Of a stretch of DNA of 64,000 nt, positions 26,847 to 35,868 are shown one piece after another; positions within the stretch are counted from its first letter, which is position 1; each line of letters starts with the position of its first letter. A program made the translations under genes and the position numbers. The notes beneath the pieces are model-generated. The model was not told where the DNA came from. It saw only the letters and a list, made by a program, of their open reading frames with translations, and did no database searches. Source of the stretch: Thermoflexus sp042408815 (GTDB taxonomy: Bacteria; Chloroflexota; Anaerolineae; Thermoflexales; Thermoflexaceae); assembly GCF_042408815.1 (NCBI RefSeq), contig NZ_JBHOQR010000002.1, positions 124,001 to 188,000 on the forward strand. Direction: 5' to 3'.

Positions 26847-27626
26847 CTACGTGAGATGGGCCCCGCCCGTCACATCCAGAACCGCACCGGTGATGAAATT
26901 GGCCTCGGGCAGACACAACAGCAGCACGGCGTTGGCCACATCCTGAGGTTCCTCGATCCGCCCCAGCGGAGTTTTGCTCACATACTCCGCGCGCACGGCT
27001 TCCGGATCCATCCCCCGCAGCTGCCCCTCCCACACAATCTCGCGCTCCTGCATCGATGTGCGGACAAACCCAGGGCAGATCAGATTGACCTTGATATTAT
27101 ACTTGCCCACTTCCACCGCCAAACTCAAGCCGAAGCCGATCACCGCCCACTTGGAGGCCGCATAGTGCGCCAGCAGAGGGACGGCCCGATGGCCGGCCAT
27201 GGACGCCGTGATGATGATGCGACCGCTGCCCTGGCGAATCATGTGGGGGAGAGCTGCTTGGCAGGTGAAGAACACTCCTTTCGTGTTCACGTTGAAGTTA
27301 TAATCCCACTCCTCCTCCGTGAGGTCCTTCGCCCAGTTCATCGTGGAAACCCCAGCGTTCGGGCAGACTATATCCAGGCGTCCCCATTTGGTGACCACAG
27401 CATCCATCACCGCGACGTTGTCAGCCTTCCTGGTGACATCGAGACGCCAGAATTCCGCGACTCCACCGGATTGGCGGATCTCTTCCGCAACCTGACGGGC
27501 CCATTCCTCGTTAATATCCGTTACAGCGACATAAGCCCCTTCTCGAGCCAAGGTTTGGGCGATAGCCGCTCCGATCCCGCTCCCCGCGCCGGTTACCACT
27601 ACAACCTGTCCATCCAGGCGTCCCAT
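26847..27626 (-). CDS. SDR-family oxidoreductase
   Basis: The cofactor motif is TGAGSGIG, with DINEEWARQ suggesting NAD preference. PNAGVS stands in for the usual NNAG. The catalytic residues are in ITASMAGH (Ser) and YAASKWA (Tyr, Lys). The 259 residues are a standard classical SDR. Its place after the FGGY kinase suggests it oxidises or reduces the sugar or polyol imported by the ABC system, but a strong hairpin separates the two genes. ATG 27626 has AAGGAGG eight bases upstream. Confidence 0.88.
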   Translation of the reverse strand: MGRLDGQVVVVTGAGSGIGAAIAQTLAREGAYVAVTDINEEWARQVAEEIRQSGGVAEFWRLDVTRKADNVAVMDAVVTKWGRLDIVCPNAGVSTMNWAKDLTEEEWDYNFNVNTKGVFFTCQAALPHMIRQGSGRIIITASMAGHRAVPLLAHYAASKWAVIGFGLSLAVEVGKYNIKVNLICPGFVRTSMQEREIVWEGQLRGMDPEAVRAEYVSKTPLGRIEEPQDVANAVLLLCLPEANFITGAVLDVTGGAHLT

Positions 27627-27696
27627 GGATGAGCCTCCTTGGAGAAAATAATTGGAACTTACACCTTCAGTCTGAGATAGAGAAGACAAGATGGCC

Positions 27697-27726
27697 CCTC
27701 CTTGGGCCCTTTGGGCCTCAAGGAGG
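27697..27726 (-). terminator. Strong hairpin between kinase and SDR genes, probable terminator
   Basis: CCTCCTTG and CAAGGAGG form a perfect eight-base outer stem, with an inner GGCCC/GGGCC stem and a TTT loop. Reading the minus strand it lies 43 bases after the kinase stop and is followed by a T/C-rich run rather than a clean U tract. It may end most transcripts or reduce expression of the SDR gene downstream. Confidence 0.6.
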
Positions 27727-27769
27727 AAGGCTCCCCCCAAGGTAATCAGGCGTGTGACCCTGTTGAGTT

Positions 27770-29272
27770 TCACCCTCCAGACAGTCGACCCGCGCGAGGG
27801 AAAAGCGGTTTCAGGGCTTCGTAAAGGTCCCGATAAAGGCGGTAGGCCTCCTGGTACCGTCGATGGGCTTCAGGATTCGGTTCATTCCAGTAAGCCGGAC
27901 CCGCAAAGGCCTCGATCTCCGTCCAATCCTGGAACAGGCCAGCGCCCATCCCGGCCACGAAAGCCACTCCCAAGGCCGAGCCAGGATGCCCGAGATGAGC
28001 CTCCACTGGAAGTCCCAGAACATCCGCGGCGATCTGACGCCACAGCGCGCTGCGCACCCCGCCATCGGTGGCCAGCACCCGTCGAATGGGATAGCCACGC
28101 TCCTGTAGGATCTCCAGATGATGCCGGAATCCATAGATCACCGCCTCCAGGATGGCGCGGAACATATGACCCCGGCTGTGGCTCAGGGTAAGTCCGAAGA
28201 AGATCCCCCGGGCTTCCGGATCAAAGAGCGGGGTCTTCTCTCCAAGGAAATAAGGCAGGACGATCAGGCCATCGGAAGCTGGTGGGACAGCTGTGGCTTC
28301 CTCATCCAGTCGGCGATAGGTTGCGGACTCGCCTTCTTCCCCCAACACCTGGGTGACAAACCACTTCACCAGAGAGCCGGAAGCCGCCATGCACCCATTC
28401 AGAAGGTAACGCTCAGGGATATCGTGATAATCGATGTAAAGCCGGGGATGAGTCTCCAGGCGATCCATGCAATACAGAATATCTCCTGCGGCGCCGAACT
28501 TGATCAACAGATCCCCATGCTCCCGGAGGCCAGCGGCCAACGCGGAGGCGACGTGATCCGCGCTCCCAGCCACCACCAGCGTTCCCGGCGCCAGACCTGT
28601 CGCCTCCGCCGCCTCCCGCGTGACCTCACCGATGATCTCTGTGGGAAAGCGCACGGGTGGGAAAAGTTCCTCCTGGAGATGGCTCGCTTGCAAGAACATC
28701 TCATCCCACGTCCGCCGATAGATGTCGAAAAGGCCGCTTTCCACTGCCCAGTTGATCTCCAGCGACAATGCTCCGCTCAACCGGTAAGCAATATAATCAT
28801 AGGAACCCACGACAAGGCGGGTGCGACGCCAAATCTCCGGTTCATGCCGCTGGATCCACATCAGGCGAGGTCCCACATGCTGCTGATTGGTGTAGCCACC
28901 GGTCCGAGCAAAAAGCTGCTCCTGGTCCAGGTTCCGACGAAGCCATTCGATCTCCTTTATGGCTCGTGCATCGTTCTGGAGGATGGCAGGACGCAGGGAG
29001 TGCCCACTCTCGTCCAGCAGGACGAGGGCAGGCACCATCCCGCTGCATCCGACCACGACCACCTCTCGCGGATCCCGATTCACAAGAAGTTGCCGGCAGA
29101 CCGAAACCACCCCCCGCCACCAGTCCTCCGGATCCTCCTCAGACCATCCCGGATAGGGGGAACGGAGATCATGAGGGGCATAGGCCTCCGCCACCAACCT
29201 CCCACCCGGCTCGATCAGAACGCCCTTCACCCCACTGGTTCCCACATCGATTCCCAATGCGAAACGGGCCAT
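27770..29272 (-). CDS. FGGY-family carbohydrate kinase (xylulokinase-like)
   Basis: This enzyme phosphorylates a sugar or polyol at the expense of ATP. The first phosphate motif is LGIDVGTSGVKG, then PYPGWSEEDPEDWW, AGSADHVASALAAG, KFGAAGDILY and ATDGGVRSALWRQIAADVLG, the ATP-binding signature of the family. About 500 residues, full length. Context with an ABC sugar importer, an SDR and a BtpA-like protein points to pentose, polyol or ketose catabolism; the substrate is not certain. I start at 29272 because AGGAG lies seven bases upstream. An ATG at 29290, overlapping the upstream permease stop, is the alternative. Confidence 0.92.
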   Translation of the reverse strand: MARFALGIDVGTSGVKGVLIEPGGRLVAEAYAPHDLRSPYPGWSEEDPEDWWRGVVSVCRQLLVNRDPREVVVVGCSGMVPALVLLDESGHSLRPAILQNDARAIKEIEWLRRNLDQEQLFARTGGYTNQQHVGPRLMWIQRHEPEIWRRTRLVVGSYDYIAYRLSGALSLEINWAVESGLFDIYRRTWDEMFLQASHLQEELFPPVRFPTEIIGEVTREAAEATGLAPGTLVVAGSADHVASALAAGLREHGDLLIKFGAAGDILYCMDRLETHPRLYIDYHDIPERYLLNGCMAASGSLVKWFVTQVLGEEGESATYRRLDEEATAVPPASDGLIVLPYFLGEKTPLFDPEARGIFFGLTLSHSRGHMFRAILEAVIYGFRHHLEILQERGYPIRRVLATDGGVRSALWRQIAADVLGLPVEAHLGHPGSALGVAFVAGMGAGLFQDWTEIEAFAGPAYWNEPNPEAHRRYQEAYRLYRDLYEALKPLFPRAGRLSGG

Positions 29273-29286
29273 CGCGGATCTCCTGG

Positions 29287-30162
29287 TCATCCTCTCAGGG
29301 CACCCCCCCCAAGGCCTCGCACCAGATAGCGTTGCACGAAGAAGGAGGCGATCATCACCGGGATCATTGCTGAGGTAATCGCCACAGACATCTTCCCCAT
29401 ATCTACTCCTCGGAAGGTCCAGTAGCCGGCGATCGCCACTGGCAACGTCTTGGAATGCCCCCCTGCCAGCATCAAAGCGTAAAACATCTCATTCCAGGAC
29501 ATGATGAAAGCGAACAGCCCGGCAGCCGCCATGCCCGGACGAGCGGCCGGCAGGACAACCCGAACGAAGGCTTGCCACCGCGTGCACCCATCCACCATTG
29601 CCTGCTCCTCCAAGTCCCGTGGCACATCCTCAAAGAATCCGATCAGAAACCACGTCACGAGAGGGGCGATGAAGGTGAGGTGGGCAATGGCCACCGCCCA
29701 GACCGTATCCAAAAGCCCGACATAGTAAGCCATCAGGAAGAAAGGGATGATAAAAAGAGCCGGTGGCATCATCTGAGCGGCCAGGATCACAAAGCGCAGC
29801 CCTGTTCCGCCGGTCCGGAAGCGAGAGAAGGCGTAAGCGGCCGGGGCCCCCACGATCAGAGAAATGATCACAGTGAGACCCCCTACGACCACACTGTTCA
29901 AGAAATAACGGGCGAAGGGAGAGTCCAACCAAACCTCGGACCAGTTCACGCTGGTTGGTTCGAACCCGAAGAGAGAAGGACGGCTCAGCTCCACCGGCGG
30001 CTTCAGGGAGGCCAAGAAGATCCACAGGAAAGGGAAAAGCACGGCAACCATGGCGATCGCTAGCATCCCGAATCGAAGGAGGATCGGCCATCGCCGACCC
30101 CAGCGCAGGATCCTCCAGGCCGGCACGGCCTTTATGGCAATGCCACGAGCCACCCCTGTCAT
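29287..30162 (-). CDS. ABC sugar transporter permease, MalG-like
   Basis: This is a second membrane subunit of a CUT1-type carbohydrate importer. Six hydrophobic helices are visible, with the EAA loop as EEQAMVDGCTRWQAFVRVVLPAARPGM followed by the usual FAFIMSWNEMFYALML. The 291 residues are normal. The start overlaps the end of the first permease gene (ATGA) and has a good AGGAGG box. No ATPase gene is in the operon, so a shared MsmK/MalK-type ATPase elsewhere must power it. Confidence 0.95.
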   Translation of the reverse strand: MTGVARGIAIKAVPAWRILRWGRRWPILLRFGMLAIAMVAVLFPFLWIFLASLKPPVELSRPSLFGFEPTSVNWSEVWLDSPFARYFLNSVVVGGLTVIISLIVGAPAAYAFSRFRTGGTGLRFVILAAQMMPPALFIIPFFLMAYYVGLLDTVWAVAIAHLTFIAPLVTWFLIGFFEDVPRDLEEQAMVDGCTRWQAFVRVVLPAARPGMAAAGLFAFIMSWNEMFYALMLAGGHSKTLPVAIAGYWTFRGVDMGKMSVAITSAMIPVMIASFFVQRYLVRGLGGGALRG

Positions 30163-31028
30163 GCTATCGCCTCCTGACGCCGCAGGGTGCGGAAGAGAAG
30201 CACCACGAGGGCAAAGATCACTCCGGCGAGTGTAACGGCCATCGCCGCCGCCTCACCCAATCGGAAGTAAAGAAAGCCAACCCGGTAAATATGGAACAGA
30301 ATCGTTTCGGTCCGTTCTCCTGGCCCTCCCCTCGTGATAGCGTATACATATTCGAATACACGAAACGCATCCAGCATCCGGATCAGGATCGCTGCCAGCA
30401 TCACCGGGCGGATCAGCGGAAGGACCAAATACCGAATCATTTGAAGCTCTGACGCGCCGTCCACTCGCGCGGCCTCAAAGGGCTCCACTGGCAGGGCTTC
30501 TAGCCCTGCCAGAAGCAGCAGCACCATCAGCGGCGTCCACTGCCATATATCAATCAGGATCAGGGAAAAGAGCGCCAGGTTGGGGCCAAACCAATCGATC
30601 TCCACCCCTATGGTTCGTAACCAGACCGGGATGATCCCGAGCTGATCGTTCAGCAGAAACCGGAACATCAGGCCGATAGCGATGGGGGTGACAAACATCG
30701 GTGTCAGCAGAATCGCGCGGAAGAGGTTCTGAGCAGGCACCGGCCGCCAAAGCAGATAAGCCAGGAGGAATCCCAAAAGAAGTTCCAGCCCTACCGCCCC
30801 GAATACGAAAACCAGAGTGTTCCGCATAGCGGTCCAGTAGGAGGAATTCCCCAGCAGCCCCCGATATTGCTCCAGCCCAACCCAGCGGACCTCATTCAGG
30901 GCAGTGAGCCGGTAATCGTGCGCTGAGATGTAGACGGCGAAGGCCATCGGATAGCCCTGGACAGCCACCAGTAATAGGATCAGAGGCAAAACCATCCAGC
31001 GGCCCAATCGCTGATCCTGACGCGCCAT
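30159..31028 (-). CDS. ABC sugar transporter permease, MalF/UgpA-like
   Basis: This is the first membrane subunit of the CUT1-type importer. Six helices and the EAA loop FEAARVDGASELQMIRYLVLPLIRPV are present. The 289-residue form begins at the ATG at 31028, which has AGGAGG upstream; the longer frame from 31100 runs back through an intercistronic hairpin and is unlikely. It sits between the binding-protein gene and the second permease. Confidence 0.95.
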   Translation of the reverse strand: MARQDQRLGRWMVLPLILLLVAVQGYPMAFAVYISAHDYRLTALNEVRWVGLEQYRGLLGNSSYWTAMRNTLVFVFGAVGLELLLGFLLAYLLWRPVPAQNLFRAILLTPMFVTPIAIGLMFRFLLNDQLGIIPVWLRTIGVEIDWFGPNLALFSLILIDIWQWTPLMVLLLLAGLEALPVEPFEAARVDGASELQMIRYLVLPLIRPVMLAAILIRMLDAFRVFEYVYAITRGGPGERTETILFHIYRVGFLYFRLGEAAAMAVTLAGVIFALVVLLFRTLRRQEAIA

Positions 31029-31060
31029 ACTGCCTCCTGAAGTCCTGAAGGGAAGAGAGG

Positions 31061-31092
31061 CCGGGGAAGGCGGCTCCGATGGCCTCCCCCGG
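31061..31092 (-). terminator. Intercistronic hairpin after the sugar-binding protein gene
   Basis: On the minus strand CCGGGGGAGGC and GCCTTCCCCGG form an 11-base stem with one G-U pair, starting ten bases after the binding-protein stop and before the permease. Such hairpins often protect the upstream message or stop part of the transcripts, giving more binding protein than permease. Confidence 0.55.
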
Positions 31093-31101
31093 TGCCCCAA
31101 C

Positions 31102-32400
31102 TCACTGGCCTAGGATGCGGCGAATCTGGGCGGCAGCATCCTTCAACGCCTGCTCCGCGGTTTTCTCCCCAGCCACTGCCGCATTCAGCTCGGTGCCCAC
31201 CACCTGGATGATCTCCTCTGCCTTCGGACCACGGGCCAGCGGCTCCGCGTCCTCCAGGATCTTCAGCACCGTCTCGTAATAGCTCTGCCCAAAGCCCTTC
31301 TGCCAGACCTCGGGGTCTTTCATCGCGCTTACCCGCACCGGCGCGCCGCCCAGAATCACCCGTTGCTTCTCCATGCGCTTGGAGGTAATCCAGGAGATGA
31401 AACGCCAAGAAGCATCCTTGTTCGGCGCATTCCGGGGGATAGCCCAGTGCCAGGTCCCGAGCACCGCCTTGCCGCCGGGGACTTCATAGAGGGCAAACTT
31501 GCCGGCCAGGGCACCCGCTGGACCCTGCGGGTTGTTCAGGGTTGGCAACATCCAGTTGTAGCTCATCATCATGGCCGCCTCGCCGGCTGCCATGCTCCGC
31601 AGGGCCTCATCGAAACCCCAATTCAAGGAATTCGGCGGGGCCGCCGTCTTATACATCGTGATATAAAGCTCGAGAGCCCGCACCGCCTCGGGCCGATCGA
31701 TGATCACATGACCATGCTCATCCAGCAGATCGCCGCCCGCTGCATATAGCCAATTCTTCCACTCCTCGAAGACCTTATAGCCGCGCTGAGGCTGCATCGC
31801 CACCCCATATATCTTCCCACCGCTCTGCTCCTTGAAGAACTGAGCGATGCGGACATAATCCTCCAGGGTAGTAGGTGGAGCCAACGACTTCCCATACCTC
31901 TTCTGGTAAGCATCCTGATAAGCAGGATCGTTGAAGAGGTCCTGGCGCACGATCAGTCCTACGGCATAGTTATAGAAGGGGATGCCGTAGATCTTACCGC
32001 CCACCACCCCGATCTCCCGCACCGGACGCACGAAGTCCTCGAAATCGTAATCTGGGATTGCTTTGATTCGCTCATCCAGAGGCTCCAGGAAATTCCCAGC
32101 CACAAACTCATCCATCCATGGGTTGTCCACGATGATCACATCGTAAGTCGCCTTGGGAGCCATGAATGAGGCCAGGATCTTATCGCGCATAGCATCGTAG
32201 GGCATCGCGTCGATGACCACCTTGATGCCGGGGTTCTCCCGCTCGAAATCAGGGAGCAGCTTGCGGACCACGTCCGTATCGGGGACCTGCTCCATGATGA
32301 TCGTCAGCGTGATGGGACCCGGGGCGGCAGGGCGGCAGCCCATCAGCCACGCGCCGAACAAGGCCACGATGATCAACAGACCCATCGCCTTCCGGAGCAT
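31102..32400 (-). CDS. ABC sugar-binding lipoprotein
   Basis: This is the extracytoplasmic solute-binding protein of the CUT1 importer (family 1 fold). It has a signal peptide with lipobox LMGC (Cys22), so it is lipid-anchored. Family features are DFERENPGIKVVIDAMPYD, VDNPWMDEFV, FYNYAVGLIVRQDLF and the aromatic AAMMMSYNWMLP region. The 432 residues are normal. AGGAGGTGAGAG precedes the ATG. It is the first transporter gene in the operon. The ligand is unknown. Confidence 0.95.
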   Translation of the reverse strand: MLRKAMGLLIIVALFGAWLMGCRPAAPGPITLTIIMEQVPDTDVVRKLLPDFERENPGIKVVIDAMPYDAMRDKILASFMAPKATYDVIIVDNPWMDEFVAGNFLEPLDERIKAIPDYDFEDFVRPVREIGVVGGKIYGIPFYNYAVGLIVRQDLFNDPAYQDAYQKRYGKSLAPPTTLEDYVRIAQFFKEQSGGKIYGVAMQPQRGYKVFEEWKNWLYAAGGDLLDEHGHVIIDRPEAVRALELYITMYKTAAPPNSLNWGFDEALRSMAAGEAAMMMSYNWMLPTLNNPQGPAGALAGKFALYEVPGGKAVLGTWHWAIPRNAPNKDASWRFISWITSKRMEKQRVILGGAPVRVSAMKDPEVWQKGFGQSYYETVLKILEDAEPLARGPKAEEIIQVVGTELNAAVAGEKTAEQALKDAAAQIRRILGQ

Positions 32401-32503
32401 CTCTCACCTCCTTTTGCTTAAAGGAACTCACGAAACCTGCAGGCGCCCAGATAGGTTATCAACACATTGGTCAACCCCTCTACCACCACGTACGCCATGC
32501 TCC

Positions 32504-33313
32504 CTATTCCCCCCGCAACTGGCGCACGATCTCCATGAACGACCGCACCCGTTCTGGATCCACCGGGTTCCAGGTGATGCCGTCGACCTTCAGGCTGGAA
32601 CCCACAATCACCCCGTCCGCATAAGGCAGCAGATCTGCGATGTTGTCGTGGCGGGCGCCCGTGTTGATAAATACCGGCACAGGACCCACCGCCTCCTTCA
32701 CCGCCCGCAAATCCTCTGCCCGGACCGGCACGCTGGTCATAGGCCCTGAGACACAGATGGCATCGGGAAGACTGGAAAAGGCCACGGAGCAGGCCACCGC
32801 TGCCAGCGGCCGACTTCCCACAGGGGCGGCGAACTCAGCGTTGATGTTGAAAAGCAGCCGCACTCCCTCCGCACCGATCGCCCGACGGTAACGCAGGACT
32901 TCCCCCGCCGAGGGGCTCCAGAACCCCATATCGCTGGCGTAAACGCCCGTGAAGACCTCCCGCACGAATCGGGCGCCTGTGGCGTGCGCAACCGCCAGAG
33001 CGGCGAAAGGATCCCACAGGATATCAATCCCAAAGGGCACCTGGATCTCATCACGCAATCGCCCTACCACGGCCGCCATCGCCGCCACCGTCGCCGGATC
33101 CGCCCGCAGGGTGTAAGGGCGATCGCTCTCATTGCAGAACATCACCGCATCGATCCCGCCCGCTTGAAGGGCGCGCAAATCGCGCCGGGCCCATTCCAGG
33201 ATCCCTTCCATCCCCTTCTCCGCATCATAGAGCGGAGCCCCGGGCAGGGCCGGCAGATGCACCATCCCGATCACAGGTTTGGAAACCCCAAAGACCTCCT
33301 GTAGCCAGGACAT
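32504..33313 (-). CDS. BtpA/SgcQ-family TIM-barrel protein
   Basis: The 269-residue protein starts with SKPVIGMVHLPALPGAP and contains GGIDAVMFCNESDRPY, PFGIDILWDP and ARHDNIADLLPYADGVIVGS, the pattern of the BtpA family. BtpA was first linked to photosystem I biogenesis in cyanobacteria. Relatives such as SgcQ sit in sugar operons and are probably aldolase- or isomerase-like enzymes. Here the context favours a sugar role. The start at 33313 has CAGGAG upstream. It lies between the DeoR regulator and the binding-protein gene. Confidence 0.85.
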   Translation of the reverse strand: MSWLQEVFGVSKPVIGMVHLPALPGAPLYDAEKGMEGILEWARRDLRALQAGGIDAVMFCNESDRPYTLRADPATVAAMAAVVGRLRDEIQVPFGIDILWDPFAALAVAHATGARFVREVFTGVYASDMGFWSPSAGEVLRYRRAIGAEGVRLLFNINAEFAAPVGSRPLAAVACSVAFSSLPDAICVSGPMTSVPVRAEDLRAVKEAVGPVPVFINTGARHDNIADLLPYADGVIVGSSLKVDGITWNPVDPERVRSFMEIVRQLRGE

Positions 33314-33359
33314 CCGATGGCTCCTGCCATTGGGAATTCCAGTGATCGAGGCGTGGACT

Positions 33360-34172
33360 TCACAAGGAATGCACCCCACGCCCACGTCGAGACACGGACC
33401 GATCCTCTGTGACCGGCACCACCCGCACGCCCACCCCCAACTCCCGCAGCCGGGCCACCATCTGCGAATCCGCCCCCGCATCCGTGATCACCCAGTGCAC
33501 CCGTTGGACAGGACAAATGGCAGTGAAGGAAACATGGCCCAGTTTGGTATGATCGGCGAGGACAACGATCTCGCGAGAGCGCTCCAGAAAGACCTTCTTC
33601 ACTTCCACATCATCCAAGCTGAAATCCGTGCACCCGGCTTCGGGGTCCAGACCGGCCACCCCCATAAAGAAACGGTCATAGTAAAACTGGGCAGCCATTC
33701 GCAATGCGAGGGGACCCACGATCGAAAGCTCCTTCTTGCGCAGCTGGCCGCCCAGGAGAAACACCGAAATCTCCGTGTTGGCCAACAACTGCGCGATGGG
33801 AACAGAGGCCGTGAAGACCGTGAGGTTCCGACGGGGGCGAAGGAGACGGGCCAGTTCGAATGTCGTGGAACCCACATCCAGAGCGATCACATCCCCTTCC
33901 CGGATGAACTCCAGAGCCGCGCGAGCGATGGCCCGCTTCTCCGGCAGCTGAACCCGAGCCCGTGTTAGATAAGGAATCTCATGGCCGATCCCCGGCGTGC
34001 CTAGCGATGCACCACCCCGAGTGCGGACAATCAATCCTTCCTCCGCCATGGCCTGGAGATCCCGACGGATCGTCGGCAGAGAAACCCCCGTCAGCCGGGC
34101 CAGCTCCTCCGCCGTGGCGAAGGACCGCTCGCTCAGAAACTGGAGGATCTGCTCTCGCCGAGCCGCCTGCAT
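33360..34172 (-). CDS. DeoR-family transcriptional repressor of the sugar operon
   Basis: The N-terminal winged helix is REQILQFLSERSFATAEELARLTGVSLPTIRRDLQ, the DeoR signature. The sensor domain has a ribose-5-phosphate-isomerase-like fold with ALDVGSTTFELARLL, LLGGQLRKKELSIVGP and LADHTKLGH. Members of this family usually bind a phosphorylated sugar made by the pathway they control. The ATG at 34172 has GGAGG five bases upstream and suits the promoter. It heads the BtpA, ABC transporter, kinase and SDR genes, so it probably controls itself and the whole operon. Confidence 0.93.
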   Translation of the reverse strand: MQAARREQILQFLSERSFATAEELARLTGVSLPTIRRDLQAMAEEGLIVRTRGGASLGTPGIGHEIPYLTRARVQLPEKRAIARAALEFIREGDVIALDVGSTTFELARLLRPRRNLTVFTASVPIAQLLANTEISVFLLGGQLRKKELSIVGPLALRMAAQFYYDRFFMGVAGLDPEAGCTDFSLDDVEVKKVFLERSREIVVLADHTKLGHVSFTAICPVQRVHWVITDAGADSQMVARLRELGVGVRVVPVTEDRSVSRRGRGVHSL

Positions 34173-34189
34173 GAGCACCTCCATTCCAT

Positions 34190-34239
34190 ATCTTAATCGA
34201 TAATGATCGAAATGTCAAGTATCAATCAATATCAATCAA
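34190..34239 (-). promoter_or_regulatory. Promoter and candidate operators of the DeoR sugar operon
   Basis: On the minus strand TTGACA (34213-34218) and TAAGAT (34190-34195) are 17 bases apart. The spacer contains the inverted repeat TCGAT-N4-ATCGA (34197-34210). Directly upstream of the -35 are two perfect tandem copies of TTGATTGATA (34220-34229 and 34230-34239). Both are good candidates for the DeoR-type repressor binding site. Confidence 0.75.
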
Positions 34240-34492
34240 CATCTGGGCATCCGGCGTAGGGCGGAATCGCTCCCCTTCACCTTTCCCCAGGGCAGAGGAT
34301 GGGTAGCTAAGCGAACGAGGGCCCTCATGAGGGAGATCCCTCCCCCACCGTGCAAGAGGAGTGGGAGCTTGGAGGCATGGGCGCTCTGGGATGGGAAACC
34401 AGCAGCGAAATGCCCGGGGGATGGCGAGTTCCCCTACGGAGCTCGGGAGGCGGAGCGGGACGCCTTCGATCGTCCGCTCCGCCCCTCCCCGA

Positions 34493-35287
34493 TCACCGCC
34501 CGGGCCCTCGGGGCGGCCATTTGGGAGGTGGCCCAGGGGAAGGTCGAGGGGGAACGGTAGAGGAGAGCACTTCTCGGGCCCGATTCGCTCGCTCCAGGGC
34601 GCGCTCCAGCGCCGGGCGGGCGGCCGGTGGAACCCGATCGCGCAGGGCCAGCAGGACCGCCTGATGCCGCTCAATGGCCTGCAGGGCGCGCTGTCGAAGG
34701 ACCGGATGATCCGGATGGTGTTCGGCCAGGAGGATCAGTTGAATCAGCAGACGCACGGAGCGCTGAAGGACAGCCGGATGCACGGGGCGGCCCTGTCGCT
34801 GCAGCATTTCCATCTCCTCGGAACGCCGCTCCAGCTGACGCACCAGCACCGGGGCCGGATCTCCATGCCATTCCGCCCAGGTCAGCTCGAGGGACTCCTT
34901 CCACAGCTTGAGTCCGTAAAAGGGATCGCCCGGAAGGCTGGCCTCCGCCGCCTGCACTCCCAGCGCTCCTCCCCCGAAAAGCAGAGCCAGGATCAGCCCG
35001 GCGGTCAGCAACGCGGAAACCCATCGACGCCCCCGAAGCCATCCCCAGCCGGAGGCCCGCGAAGGCCTTGACCACGCGATCACACGGGCTCGACCCTGAC
35101 GAATGGCCTGCGGACGCGGGGGCGGCACGGGGATCCCCCGCAGCCGCAGGGCAGCCTCCAGCAGCGGACGAAGCTCCGCGGCGTAGGCCGGATAGCGGGC
35201 CACCACCTGCTCGATGTCAGCACCCGCAGCCATCTCCTCCAAACAGCGGGCTAGGAGCTCTTCGAAGGAAAGATCTTTCATAGACAT
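34493..35287 (-). CDS. DUF5667-type membrane protein, partner of second ECF sigma factor
   Basis: The N-terminal part (about 1-85) is cytoplasmic and helical with a repeated Leu pattern (FEELLARCLEEMAAG). One membrane helix (about 92-112) precedes the DUF5667 signature EASLPGDPFYGLKLWKESLELTW. A long charged helical region and a Pro-rich tail complete about 264 residues. Unlike the 20.6 kb paralogue it has no DUF5666 domain. The start overlaps the sigma stop by about ten bases; the ATG at 35281 with a four-base overlap is an alternative. A regulatory role toward the sigma factor is inferred. Confidence 0.75.
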   Translation of the reverse strand: MSMKDLSFEELLARCLEEMAAGADIEQVVARYPAYAAELRPLLEAALRLRGIPVPPPRPQAIRQGRARVIAWSRPSRASGWGWLRGRRWVSALLTAGLILALLFGGGALGVQAAEASLPGDPFYGLKLWKESLELTWAEWHGDPAPVLVRQLERRSEEMEMLQRQGRPVHPAVLQRSVRLLIQLILLAEHHPDHPVLRQRALQAIERHQAVLLALRDRVPPAARPALERALERANRAREVLSSTVPPRPSPGPPPKWPPRGPGR

Positions 35288-35868
35288 CCCATCTCCTCCA
35301 TCCGCCGTCGCAAGGCGGCCAGCGCCCGGTGCTGCAGCGCCTTGATGGCATTGGGCCGTTTCCCCATCAACCGGGCCGTCTCCTCCACGGAGCGCCCCTC
35401 CAGAAAGCGGTGAAACAACACGTCTTGCTGATCGGGCGTTAACTTCTGCATGGCTCGCCGGATGCAATCCCACTGGGCCTGCGCTTCCATCCGCTCGATA
35501 TCCTCCTCAACACCCGGAGCGCGCTCCGGATCCTCCAGCGGCGTCACTACGCTGCGCGGCTGCGCCCGGTAGTAATCCATTAACAGGTTTCGGGCAATTG
35601 TATACAGCCAGGCCAGAAACGGGCGCCCCCGCGCTCGATACCGCGGCAGATGCTCCAGCATCCGCACGAACACTTCTGCCGTTAGATCTTCCGCAAGATC
35701 CTGGTCCTCCAGTCGAATCCGAAAGTAGCGATAGACGGGGAGATAATATCGATCATAGAGCCATCCCACCGCCTCGGGATCGCCCCCCTGCGCCCGACGG
35801 ATGATCTCCGGTTCAACAGCGGCTTCCTCTGGATGAACCGAATGCGCCGGAACAGGAGCCATTTTCAT
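35278..35868 (-). CDS. ECF-type RNA polymerase sigma factor
   Basis: Region 2 (AVGWLYDRYYLPVYRYFRIRL, LAEDLTAEVFVRMLEHL, PFLAWLYTIARNLLMDYYR) and region 4 (LTPDQQDVLFHRFLEGRSVEETARLMGKRPNAIKALQHRALAAL) are both clear. The architecture and partner gene match the pair at 21-22 kb. ATG 35868 has AAAGGA upstream. A 13-base perfect palindrome ATCCGA-T-TCGGAT lies about 50 bases upstream and might be a regulatory site, but this is weak. Confidence 0.92.
   Translation of the reverse strand: MKMAPVPAHSVHPEEAAVEPEIIRRAQGGDPEAVGWLYDRYYLPVYRYFRIRLEDQDLAEDLTAEVFVRMLEHLPRYRARGRPFLAWLYTIARNLLMDYYRAQPRSVVTPLEDPERAPGVEEDIERMEAQAQWDCIRRAMQKLTPDQQDVLFHRFLEGRSVEETARLMGKRPNAIKALQHRALAALRRRMEEMGCL

Noticed and set aside
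32401..32500. TTGACC and TGTTGATAACC upstream of the sugar-binding protein gene as a second promoter with a DeoR site
   Set aside because: Spacing to any -10-like sequence is poor and the similarity to the TTGATTGATA repeats is only partial.
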